From assembly GCA_947457715.1 (NCBI GenBank), contig CANGXK010000115.1, forward strand, positions 1 through 7,802: a stretch of DNA of 7,802 nucleotides, written 5' to 3'. A model generated the notes under the pieces. That model had not been told where the DNA came from. It saw only the letters and a list, made by a program, of their open reading frames with translations, and did no database searches. Positions 1 through 6,887 of the stretch are shown one piece after another. A program made the position numbers and the translations under genes. Every line of letters begins with the position of its first letter. Positions within the stretch are counted from its first letter, which is position 1. Origin of the DNA: Gemmatimonadota bacterium (GTDB lineage: Bacteria; Gemmatimonadota; Gemmatimonadetes; Gemmatimonadales; Gemmatimonadaceae).

Positions 1-38
1 GAGACAGCACGCCAGTGCGCATGGGTCCGCTTGTGCGA

Positions 39-54
39 CCAGCATGGCGCTGGT
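39..54. other. Small inverted repeat upstream of the regulator gene
   Basis: The arms ACCAGC (positions 38-43) and GCTGGT (49-54) are perfectly complementary around a 5-base loop. A short T-containing stretch (agccttt) follows on the plus strand. It could be a weak terminator of a gene lying left of the window, an operator for the regulator gene, or chance. An in-frame reading upstream of the regulator ends at the TAG at 54-56 inside this area. I see no other gene in bases 1-110. Confidence 0.2.
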
Positions 55-110
55 AGCCTTTCGCGTCCGCCGAATGTTCGCCTTCCCCGCCTGCGGTTTC
101 GCCGCTCCCC

Positions 111-941
111 ATGCCTGCGTCGACGACGATCATCGCTTGGACGCTCCCTGCCAAGGTGGTGCAGCAACTCGCTGATGCCACGCGCCGCCACGCCACGCTG
201 ATGATCGTGCGTAGCGCAGAAGAGGTGCGCGAGGCGTTGCGTTCTTCACTCAACCGGACCGAATCGACCTGTCTCGTCGTAGCCGTCCCGTCCGAGCCGC
301 ATGGTCCCTTCTGGGTTGATCTGCGGGAGCTACGCGCGATTTTCCCGGGCGTGCCCGTCATTGCCGTGGCCCTACTCGGCGTGTCATCGTATCTGAGTGC
401 AATGCGCCTGGGACAGTATGCGATCTCGGAGTTGCTTACCGCCGATCCGGACCTGCGCGTCGAGCATGTGGACGGCGCGCTGCTGCGTGCCCATAACGAC
501 AGCGTGATCTCCCGTATCTGGCGCTCGGCCGCATTGAACCTCCCGGAGACGTATACGACGATCCTCCGGCGTGCGCTGCGACTGGCTCACAGGCCACTAT
601 CGGCGGTGCAGTTGGCCGACTCGGCACAAATGCACGAGCGTACCCTGCGCAAGTATTGCCGTCGGCATCACATGCCGTCGCCAGGGGAGATCGTGGCGTG
701 GGCGCGGTTGCTGGTGGCGGCCTACTATCTCGACGAGGGCAGTCGATCGATCAAGAACGTCGCCGACCATCTGGACTTCCCCACCACCGATGCACTGCGC
801 AAGCAGATCGCGCGATACACCAGCCAGTCGGTCACCGCGCTGCGTAACCGCGGTGCGCTCGATAGCGTGGCCAGATTGATGGAGCGTCAGACAGGCCCGC
901 AGCAGCGCGCCACGGCTCACGCGTCGAACATCGGCACCTGA
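111..941 (+). CDS. AraC-type helix-turn-helix regulator with receiver-like N-terminus
   Basis: This 276-residue protein is probably a cytoplasmic transcription factor. Its C-terminal part fits the AraC/XylS DNA-binding domain: a first helix-turn-helix at about residues 163-187 (LSAVQLADSAQMHERTLRKY) and a second at about 212-237 (SIKNVADHLDFPTTDALR), ending in the TSQSVTALR stretch typical of the family. The N-terminal ~115 residues have the rhythm of a response-regulator fold: strand LVVAVP at 55-60, VPVIAVAL at 81-88, then a helix and YAISELLTAD. No acidic phosphoacceptor ends the LVVAVP strand, so I infer a non-phosphorylated pseudo-receiver. The ATG at 111 is chosen because the frame is closed by a stop at 54-56 and no other start lies between; no Shine-Dalgarno is visible. 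Its targets are unknown. The next gene downstream starts 392 bases away, so co-transcription is doubtful. Confidence 0.85.
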   Translation: MPASTTIIAWTLPAKVVQQLADATRRHATLMIVRSAEEVREALRSSLNRTESTCLVVAVPSEPHGPFWVDLRELRAIFPGVPVIAVALLGVSSYLSAMRLGQYAISELLTADPDLRVEHVDGALLRAHNDSVISRIWRSAALNLPETYTTILRRALRLAHRPLSAVQLADSAQMHERTLRKYCRRHHMPSPGEIVAWARLLVAAYYLDEGSRSIKNVADHLDFPTTDALRKQIARYTSQSVTALRNRGALDSVARLMERQTGPQQRATAHASNIGT

Positions 942-1019
942 ACTATCGCATACGGCGTACAGCGGGGATCACCAATCACCAGATCCTTCCACAACGCCAT
1001 GCGCGATAACGCGGAGAGA

Positions 1020-1037
1020 GGCGGCGCCGCCCTTTGT
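1020..1037 (+). terminator. Possible weak terminator after the regulator gene
   Basis: The perfect palindrome GGCGGCGCCGCC (1020-1031) can fold into a GC-only hairpin with a 4-base loop. It is followed by CTTTGTT, a short T-rich run. It lies 79 bases after the regulator's stop codon. The stem is short (4 pairs) and the T run is interrupted, so this is only a candidate for intrinsic termination. Confidence 0.2.
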
Positions 1038-1058
1038 TCACCGAGCCAAAACTTCTGG

Positions 1059-1074
1059 CACGCGTCGACGCGTG
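1059..1074. promoter_or_regulatory. 16-bp perfect palindrome, possible operator
   Basis: CACGCGTCGACGCGTG reads the same on both strands. It lies in the gene-free region upstream of the DUF885-like gene. A perfect dyad of this length without a spacer suits a dimeric DNA-binding protein or a methylation/recognition site. No second copy was noticed in the window. The function is inferred only from symmetry and position, and GC-rich DNA produces such dyads more often by chance. Confidence 0.25.
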
Positions 1075-1333
1075 GGGCTCGGCGACCGAGGCCGGCAGAG
1101 GGCGCACCGGGGGGCTTGATGACCACTACGCCCGGCGCCCGTACCGGCGCAGGGTATTGACGCCCGCTTCGCCACCCGCGGCGCGGGGCCGCCCTGCATA
1201 TACCACGACCAGCGCGAGCCGCGCTCCGAGGGCAGGAGCGAAGGGCCGGGCATTTGTCGCAGGGACCCTACTGCACCTCACCGGGGTCCAGTCGGGTCCC
1301 GTGCGAGAAATCCATCCTGGCGTAGATTCGCAT

Positions 1334-3073
1334 ATGCCTTTCTCCTATCCTCGCCCCACCGTCTTCACCGCCGCGCATTCCGCTGTGCGGAGCGCCGCGC
1401 TCGCAGTGCTGCTGGCGTTGCCGGTGACCGCGCTGCGGGCACAGTCCGCGCTGCCAAGCCGCAGCTATCCGCAGCTGCTGTCGCTGTTCACCGAGTGGCG
1501 TACCTTCGAGGAGCCGCCCCGCGTGAGCGGTGTTCCCGATTACGCCCCGGCCACGAACGCCCGGCGTCTCACCGCGCTCAGAGCGATGCAGGCGAAGCTC
1601 CGCGCCATCGACACGACCGGCTGGCGCGTGTCCGAACAGGTGGACTGGCATCTGGTACGCGCGGAAATGAACGGCCTGCAGTACCACCTCACCGTGCTGC
1701 AGCCGTTCGCGCGCGATCCGGCCTACTACGCCTCGGTGCGCACCGAAGAGAGCGACACGCCGGCGGAAGAAGGGCCCACGATTCACGGGGCGGTCCGTCT
1801 CTGGCAGTATCCAGTGTGGCCGCGCACAGTACTCGATACCTCGCGCGCCCTCAACGCCGACGAATCACGCCGTCTCGCCGCGCAGCTCAACACCGTCGCT
1901 CCATTGCTGCGACAGGCACGCGTGCATCTCGCCAAGGGCAACGCGAAGGATCTATGGGTCGGCGCCGTGAAGAGCTTCGAGGAGCAGCATGACGCCCTCG
2001 CCACGCTTGCCACGCTGGTGAACAAGAACAGCCCCGGTGATACGGCGCTCACGTCGGCGATTGCCAGCGCCGCCAGCGCCACCGAAACCTTCACGACGTG
2101 GCTCCGCACCGAAGCGCCGAAGAAAACCGGCCCTTCGGGCATCGGCAAAGCGCAGTACAGCTGGTTCCTCAAGAACGTGCTGCTGGTGCCGCTCACGTGG
2201 GAAGAAGAGGTTACCATCACCCGGCGCGAACTCGCCCGCGCGCACGCCTCGCTGCGCCTCGAGGAAACGCGCAACGCCGCGCTGCCTCCCATGCCGGTGG
2301 CCAACTCGGCCGCCGAGTTCGCGAGCATGCAGGCCGACGCCCTGCCGCGCTACATGCAGTTCTTCCGCGACAAGAACATCGTGACGGTCGAACCGTGGAT
2401 GGAGCGCGCCCTGCGCGAGCGCTTTCAGTCGTACTCGCCGGAGGCCACGCGCAACTTCTTCTCGCAGGCTACGCATCGCGATCCGCGCACGCTCTGGACA
2501 CACCTCTGGCATTGGTGGGACAACGGCCGCTTCCGCGAGCATCCGCACGCGAGCCCGATCCGTCGCACGCCGCTGCTGTACAACGTGTGGATGAGCCGCG
2601 CCGAGGGCATGGCCACGTCGATGGAAGAATGGATGATGCAGGCGGGACTCTACGACGACTCACCGCGGTCACGCGAGATCGTGTGGACCATGCTCGCCGC
2701 CCGCGCCGCGCGTGGACTCGGCAATCTGTACGCGCATTCGAACGAGTTGACGATGGCGGCGGCGGCCGATCTGCACGTGAACTGGACGCCACGCGGGTGG
2801 ATGCGACGCGATCCGTTGCTGGGGTTCGAGCAGCACCTGTATTTGCGCCAGCCGGGATACGGCGCCAGCTACGTGACAGGCGGCCGTCTCATGGAGGAAA
2901 CCATGGCCGAGCGTGCACGGCAGCTCGGGAATGCGTTCACGATGCGGCGCTTCTTCGACGAAGTGAACGGCGTCGGCATGATTCCCGTGTCGCTCGTATA
3001 CTGGGAACTCACCGGTGATCCCCGCATGGTGCGCGAGCTGTCGGACCCGCGGGGTCCGCGTCCATTCCGGTAG
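1334..3073 (+). CDS. Exported DUF885-family-like protein (divergent putative peptidase)
   Basis: The 579-residue product starts with an export signal: a basic and hydrophobic stretch (SAALAVLLALPVTALRA, residues 20-36), then probable cleavage at A36|Q37. The ATG at 1334 is preferred over earlier in-frame starts because it places this signal at the N-terminus. The C-terminal third matches the DUF885 pattern as I know it: AEGMATSMEEW (423-433) for the family's EGW-type segment, then an alanine/arginine-rich helix, QPGYGASYVTGG (506-517) for the conserved QxxSYxxG segment, and a MRRFFDEVNGVGMIPVSL tail. DUF885 proteins normally carry an HExxPGH motif; here the matching region reads HLWHWWDNGRFREHPH (390-405) with no HExxH. 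It may be a non-catalytic or altered relative. Length is normal for the family. It converges on the small gene ending at 3129. No clear Shine-Dalgarno precedes it. Confidence 0.7.
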   Translation: MPFSYPRPTVFTAAHSAVRSAALAVLLALPVTALRAQSALPSRSYPQLLSLFTEWRTFEEPPRVSGVPDYAPATNARRLTALRAMQAKLRAIDTTGWRVSEQVDWHLVRAEMNGLQYHLTVLQPFARDPAYYASVRTEESDTPAEEGPTIHGAVRLWQYPVWPRTVLDTSRALNADESRRLAAQLNTVAPLLRQARVHLAKGNAKDLWVGAVKSFEEQHDALATLATLVNKNSPGDTALTSAIASAASATETFTTWLRTEAPKKTGPSGIGKAQYSWFLKNVLLVPLTWEEEVTITRRELARAHASLRLEETRNAALPPMPVANSAAEFASMQADALPRYMQFFRDKNIVTVEPWMERALRERFQSYSPEATRNFFSQATHRDPRTLWTHLWHWWDNGRFREHPHASPIRRTPLLYNVWMSRAEGMATSMEEWMMQAGLYDDSPRSREIVWTMLAARAARGLGNLYAHSNELTMAAAADLHVNWTPRGWMRRDPLLGFEQHLYLRQPGYGASYVTGGRLMEETMAERARQLGNAFTMRRFFDEVNGVGMIPVSLVYWELTGDPRMVRELSDPRGPRPFR

Positions 3074-3089
3074 CGACAAGACACAAGCG

Positions 3090-3117
3090 CGTCGGCAGTC
3101 CGGGTGGACTGCCGACG
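3090..3117. terminator. Strong hairpin between convergent genes, probable two-way terminator
   Basis: A perfect 12-bp stem (3090-3101 paired with 3106-3117, core GTCGGCAGTC/GACTGCCGAC) closes a GGGT tetraloop. It lies 16 bases after the stop of the DUF885-like gene and 11 bases beyond the stop of the minus-strand gene. The symmetric placement between converging 3' ends suggests it ends both transcripts. There is no T tract on the plus side, and only a moderately T-rich stretch on the minus side. Confidence 0.6.
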
Positions 3118-3128
3118 GATGCGAAGAC

Positions 3129-3548
3129 TCAGGCTGTCTTGTGCTTGGCCAGGCGCGGAAACCAATTGAGGAGCTTCACGGCCGCCACGATCTCGGGGCG
3201 CAGCGTCCAACGCGTCTGCGGCGCTTCCGCACCACCTTCAGCGAACGTGGCGAAGACCGACGCCTGCGGCTCCTTCGGCGGCACGGTGTACAGCAGACGT
3301 CCGGCCAACTTCGCGCCGAACCGGCCGTAGTTGAGATTCACGGCGCCCGGCTTCTCGAAACCGGCGGCTTCCGCAAGTTCGACGGTCGTGAGCGTGTAAT
3401 CAGGGGCCAGGCAATGCGCACGAAGCATGCTCCACTGCGCATCAGAAATCGTATTGGCGACGTACAGCAGTCGCAGCGCCTTGTGGTACTCGGTCGACGT
3501 CGGGATCGACGCGGGCGTCGGCGCAGGGGTGGCAGCAGCGGTGGTCAC
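3129..3548 (-). CDS. Small protein of unknown function with a domain recalled from HNH-nuclease proteins
   Basis: The product is 139 residues if translation begins at GTG 3548-3546. That start is chosen because AGGAG (3561-3557) precedes it by 8 bases, the clearest ribosome binding site in the window; an ATG at 3611 would add 21 residues but ignores this site. After an Ala/Thr/Pro-rich N-terminus (1-18) comes a predicted helical domain: AQWSMLRAHCLAPDYTLT (37-54), VELAEAAGFEKPGAVNLNYG (56-75), RFGAKLAGRL (76-85), then WTLRPEIVAAVKLLNW (114-129). The pattern of hAP..T.T..ELA.A.G......NL.YG..G..L resembles, from memory, a domain found N-terminal to HNH endonuclease domains and also alone. No HNH residues are present, so no nuclease activity is claimed. 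There is no signal peptide. It lies 268 bases downstream of the M20 gene and is probably transcribed separately. Confidence 0.75.
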   Translation of the reverse strand: MTTAAATPAPTPASIPTSTEYHKALRLLYVANTISDAQWSMLRAHCLAPDYTLTTVELAEAAGFEKPGAVNLNYGRFGAKLAGRLLYTVPPKEPQASVFATFAEGGAEAPQTRWTLRPEIVAAVKLLNWFPRLAKHKTA

Positions 3549-3556
3549 AAGCAAAT

Positions 3557-3561
3557 CTCCT
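3557..3561 (-). promoter_or_regulatory. Shine-Dalgarno site fixing a GTG start
   Basis: On the minus strand AGGAG lies 8 bases before GTG at 3548-3546. This makes the GTG the most likely start of the small gene, removing 21 residues from the longest open frame. Confidence 0.7.
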
Positions 3562-3751
3562 GAAAGAGAGCACAGCCGCGCGCAGGAGATCGCCGCCGTC
3601 ACATCGCACACATCACGTCAGCACGCCGACGGACGGGGGGTGTTTACACGAACCTTACCAATGGAACATCCATCGTGGGCGCTCCCCGCGCAACAGGCGG
3701 ACGTGAATCGTAGGAGGGTTGAGCGACGCCGGCATGAAACGGCATCACATT

Positions 3752-3795
3752 TGTGCTGGTTTATCCGCTTTTCTCAAAGAGCATCCGCCAGCACA
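3752..3795 (-). terminator. Two-part stem-loop after the M20 peptidase gene
   Basis: TGTGCTGG (3752-3759) pairs perfectly with CCAGCACA (3788-3795). Inside, 3767-3772 pairs with 3777-3782 (six pairs, one G-U) around a 4-base loop. The structure begins 21 bases beyond the M20 stop codon on the minus strand and includes a locally AT-rich segment in an otherwise GC-rich region. It is a candidate terminator or mRNA 3'-end stabiliser. No uridine tract follows, so intrinsic termination is uncertain. Confidence 0.4.
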
Positions 3796-3816
3796 CGGAC
3801 ACGCAACGCCTGCCGT

Positions 3817-5127
3817 TTACGGTACGATCCTGGCTGGCGGCATGATCTTGATGCCATCCGCGAACGTCGCCGTGAGCAGGTACAGCAGCTTGGTCGACGG
3901 CAACGCGCTTGACGCCAGCGCGAACTCGGTGAGCTGGTGCGCACCGCTCGCCTTCGAGCCGCCGATCGCGATGCTTGGAATCTTGCGCACCACGCCGGGG
4001 TTGGCGTCGGTCGCGCCGGTAGCCACGGCTTCTGAGGCACCGGGCATGCCCGGCGTCATGCCGAGCGCGCGATTGATATCGACCGCGGTCTGCACCAGCG
4101 GATGCGCGCGCGCACCTTCGAGCTGCTTCTCCGTGCCGCCAGCGCCACTCTTCTGCTCGATCTCCACCTTGAGTCCGACCTTCTGCTCGGCCGCCACTTC
4201 CTGCGTGATGCGCGTGATCGTGCGATCGAGCGAATCAATCAGCGCCGGATCGGAACTGCGCAGATCGACCGTGAAGTAGAGCTCCTGCGGCACCGCATTG
4301 AAAATATTGCCGCCATGGATCTGACCGATGTTCATCACCGCACCGTTCGGCAGCGCGTCGAACTGCAGCTGATACAGCCGGTCAATGGCCTTGGCCACCG
4401 CCTTCACGGGCGTCGGGATTCCCCGCGATGACAGCGTATGCGCACCGGGGTGCGTGAATACGTACTTCGTCCAGTAGATGCCAAGTGCACCGTACGCCAC
4501 GCTGCCGTACGCCCCATCGGGCACGATGAGCAAGTCGGGCTTCGCATTGTGCGCGAGCCAGTAGTCCATGCCCTTGAGGCCGAGCTCCTCCTGCACCGTG
4601 CCGATGAAGATGATGTCGCCTTTGCTGACGAACTTGGTGGCGTTCATCACGCGCAGGGTGGACAGCATGTTGGCCACCGACGCCGTGTTGTCACCGACGC
4701 CGGGCGCGAACAGCGTGTCGCCCGAGCGACGCACCTTGGTATTCGTTTCGGGCGGGAACACGATGTCGGTGTGCGCGGCGATCACGATCGTGGGACCGCC
4801 ACCGGTGCCTTTGCGGACACCGGTCACGTTACCGATCGAATCGACCGACACCGTGAGTCCTTCCTTCTCGAACACCGACTTCACGTAGGCGCCGCGCTGC
4901 TGCTCGAGGCGCGACTTGCCGGGCATTTCGGCAATGCGGACCCACTCCTCGACCTGACTCGGGAAGCGCTGCTCGATCATGGACATGGCCGCCACCACGT
5001 CGGCGCGCTTGAGCAGCTCGGGGTTCCAGCTGGTCGGATAGGACTGCGCGGTGAGTGGCTGCGCAAACGATAACGAGAGTGACAACGCGGCACAGGCAGC
5101 CGCGACAACAGCGAAAGAGCGACGCAT
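3817..5127 (-). CDS. Exported M20-family zinc metallopeptidase
   Basis: The 436-residue product has a signal peptide with probable cleavage at A27|Q28 (PLTAQS). It has the full M20 metal-site pattern: H119 and D121 in AAHTDIVFPP, bridging D146 in GVGDNTAS, the E180-E181 pair in VQEELGLKG (general base plus ligand), D204 in VPDGAYG, and H397 in ASGAHQLTEF. The dimerisation/lid domain is marked by THPGAHTLS (225-233) and HGGNIFNAVPQE (271-282). The segment ATGATDANPGV (369-379) is like the STDAN signature of peptidase T/tripeptidase-like M20 members. Family members hydrolyse peptides, dipeptides or N-acyl amino acids with two zinc ions; the substrate here is unknown. Length is typical. The start lies 17 bases after the amidase stop, suggesting one operon; no Shine-Dalgarno is evident, so translation may depend on the upstream gene. 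Confidence 0.92.
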   Translation of the reverse strand: MRRSFAVVAAACAALSLSLSFAQPLTAQSYPTSWNPELLKRADVVAAMSMIEQRFPSQVEEWVRIAEMPGKSRLEQQRGAYVKSVFEKEGLTVSVDSIGNVTGVRKGTGGGPTIVIAAHTDIVFPPETNTKVRRSGDTLFAPGVGDNTASVANMLSTLRVMNATKFVSKGDIIFIGTVQEELGLKGMDYWLAHNAKPDLLIVPDGAYGSVAYGALGIYWTKYVFTHPGAHTLSSRGIPTPVKAVAKAIDRLYQLQFDALPNGAVMNIGQIHGGNIFNAVPQELYFTVDLRSSDPALIDSLDRTITRITQEVAAEQKVGLKVEIEQKSGAGGTEKQLEGARAHPLVQTAVDINRALGMTPGMPGASEAVATGATDANPGVVRKIPSIAIGGSKASGAHQLTEFALASSALPSTKLLYLLTATFADGIKIMPPARIVP

Positions 5128-5144
5128 GACGGAAGTGGTAGGAG

Positions 5145-6887
5145 TTACGGAAACAGCGGCGGACGCACGCGCTTCTTGGTGGCCTGCTCGAACGCGTACG
5201 CTACACCGACCAGAGTGGGCTCACCGCACGCCGACGCGGTGAAGCTCACGCCGAATGGGGCGGGCTTGGGGGTGAAGCCCTCGGGGAACGCTTGCGCGCC
5301 CTGTCCCTGCGGTACCGGCAGCAGGGCGTACGGAACGGTAATGGTAGGATAACCGGGGCGCGCACCGATGTTCGCGCTGCTGGCGCCGGGGAAGAGCAAC
5401 GCGTCCAGCTGATGGGCCTTCATGGCGGCGTCGATGCCGTTGGTGGCCGACAACAGGATGTCCTTGCGACGGTCGGCCTCGTAGCGCGCCCGGTCGGCCT
5501 GCACGTCCATCTCGTCTGAGATGTCGAGCAGCGCCTGTCCGTACTTGATGGCGCCGGCCCGCTGGTGCGCGATGTTCCACTGGCGCAGTCCCAGCAGATT
5601 CTTCACCGGCGCCCGGTCGCCCAGCAGCGTGAGCCACGTGTTGAAGTCGCGCTTCATACCGTACTTGAAGGCAATCGAGCAATCGGCGTCGCGTCCCTTG
5701 GCCTGTTCGAGGCCGCTGCACGGGTTCCAGTTCAGGAAGTTGTTGGCCGGCACCGGCTCCACGACGCTGGGAATGTCGGCCGGATCGACGATCACGGCGC
5801 CCTGCGCCTTGAGCACCGCGATGACCTCGTCCATCGCCGTTTTCTGCGCGGGAGTGAGTCCACCGCGCGGCGTGCTGCTGCCGCCGGCCGGCGGGACGGT
5901 CGGCTCGTAGAAGAAGGCGCGGGGAATGCCGATGCGGGTGCCCTTGAGCTTGTCGGCGCTCAGGAAGGCGGTGTAGTCGTTGCGCGGCGGCGGGGTGCAC
6001 ACCTTGGTGGCGGCGTCGTTGGCATCGGGGGCGGTGCCCTCGAGCGCGCCGAGCATGATGGCCGCGTCGCGCACGGTGCGCGTCATCGGTCCGGGGGTGT
6101 CCTGATCGGCCGTGATGGGAATCACGCCGTACCGACTCACGCGCCCCACGGTGGGCTTGATGCCCACGAGGAAGTTCTGCTGGGCGGGACTGAGAATCGA
6201 GCCCGACGTTTCGGTGCCGACGTTGCCGGCCCAGAAGCTGACGTTGGTGCCCACACCGGAGCTCGAGCCGCCGGTGTTCATGACAGGGCGCCCGTCGAAG
6301 AAGGCGTCGCGCGGATCACGCCGAGGGTCCCACGGATTCATGCCGTAGCCGGTGAGCCCCGTGTAGTTGCCGGGCATGCCGGAGGCGGTCCAGTTGGCGA
6401 GTTCGGTGAGCTGCGTCTTGGCGATGATGATCGCGCCAGCCGCCTTGAGGTTGCGCGTGACGGTGGCGTCGTAGTTGGGCATCAGGTCGGCGAAGGCGAG
6501 CGCCCCACCGGACGTCGCCATCTCCACGGTCTGGATGTTGTCCTTGAGGCCGATCGGAATGCCGTGCAGCGGGCCGCGAATGCGTCCGGCGGCGCGCTCG
6601 CGATCGAGCGAGTCGGCGATCGCCAGCGCCTGCGGGTTCACGGTGATCACGGCGTTGAGTTTGTCCTCATACGTCGCAATGCGCGCGAGATACTGCTGCA
6701 CGATCTCGCGCGAGGTGATGCGTTTCTGCTCGAGCGCGGTGCGCAGGTCGGCGAGACTGGTTTCGACGACGGAGACGGACGCAGCAGCGGTTGCGGACGC
6801 GGAGCTCTTTCGGGGCTGCGCGGACAACGCGACGGGTGTCGCTGCGAGGGCACTGACCAGCAGCAACGTGTGATGGGGCATGCGCAT
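5145..6887 (-). CDS. Exported amidase-signature family enzyme
   Basis: The 580-residue product starts with a signal peptide (TLLLVSALAATPVALSA, cleavage about A23|Q24). The Ser-cisSer-Lys triad of the amidase-signature family is visible: K115 in GIPIGLKDNI, the cis-serine within GGSSSG (206-211, probably S208 or S209), and nucleophile S230 in GTETSGSI. The C-terminus (SFTASACGEPTLVGVAYAFE) is also typical. Members hydrolyse amide bonds; secreted ones include peptide amidase, which removes C-terminal amide groups. The specific substrate is not readable. The ATG at 6887 is chosen because GGGAAG precedes it and the signal peptide starts there; in-frame starts at 6920 and 7034 would prepend non-signal residues, those from 7034 encoded by the tandem repeat. 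It is first in a likely two-gene unit with the M20 peptidase and is divergent from the small exported gene at 7052. Confidence 0.93.
   Translation of the reverse strand: MRMPHHTLLLVSALAATPVALSAQPRKSSASATAAASVSVVETSLADLRTALEQKRITSREIVQQYLARIATYEDKLNAVITVNPQALAIADSLDRERAAGRIRGPLHGIPIGLKDNIQTVEMATSGGALAFADLMPNYDATVTRNLKAAGAIIIAKTQLTELANWTASGMPGNYTGLTGYGMNPWDPRRDPRDAFFDGRPVMNTGGSSSGVGTNVSFWAGNVGTETSGSILSPAQQNFLVGIKPTVGRVSRYGVIPITADQDTPGPMTRTVRDAAIMLGALEGTAPDANDAATKVCTPPPRNDYTAFLSADKLKGTRIGIPRAFFYEPTVPPAGGSSTPRGGLTPAQKTAMDEVIAVLKAQGAVIVDPADIPSVVEPVPANNFLNWNPCSGLEQAKGRDADCSIAFKYGMKRDFNTWLTLLGDRAPVKNLLGLRQWNIAHQRAGAIKYGQALLDISDEMDVQADRARYEADRRKDILLSATNGIDAAMKAHQLDALLFPGASSANIGARPGYPTITVPYALLPVPQGQGAQAFPEGFTPKPAPFGVSFTASACGEPTLVGVAYAFEQATKKRVRPPLFP

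Larger units (their letters stand above)
942..1333. other. Gene-free 392-base stretch rich in inverted repeats
   Basis: No convincing gene lies here. The reading frame of the downstream gene stays open back to 1034, but that extension lacks protein-like character and precedes a clear signal peptide starting at 1334. The stretch holds a 12-bp palindrome (1020-1031), a 16-bp palindrome (1059-1074), a GCGCC/GGCGC hairpin (1135-1150), two overlapping hairpins (1211-1225 and 1222-1240), and GGGACCC at 1262-1268 with two alternative downstream partners. It is the presumed promoter and 5' leader of the DUF885-like gene. I could not pick a convincing -35/-10 pair. Confidence 0.6.

Noticed and set aside
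1034..1333. A 100-residue N-terminal extension of the DUF885-like protein
   Set aside because: It would bury a clear signal peptide in mid-protein, and its composition looks non-coding. The ATG at 1334 fits better.
2098..3018. A 306-codon open frame on the plus strand inside the DUF885-like gene
   Set aside because: It overlaps the DUF885-like gene in another frame, has an Arg/Ala/His-rich composition and shows no domain. Such frames are common at high G+C.
3427..3912. A 161-codon plus-strand open frame across the small gene and the intergenic gap
   Set aside because: It is antisense to the better supported minus-strand gene with a good ribosome binding site, and no domain is recognisable.
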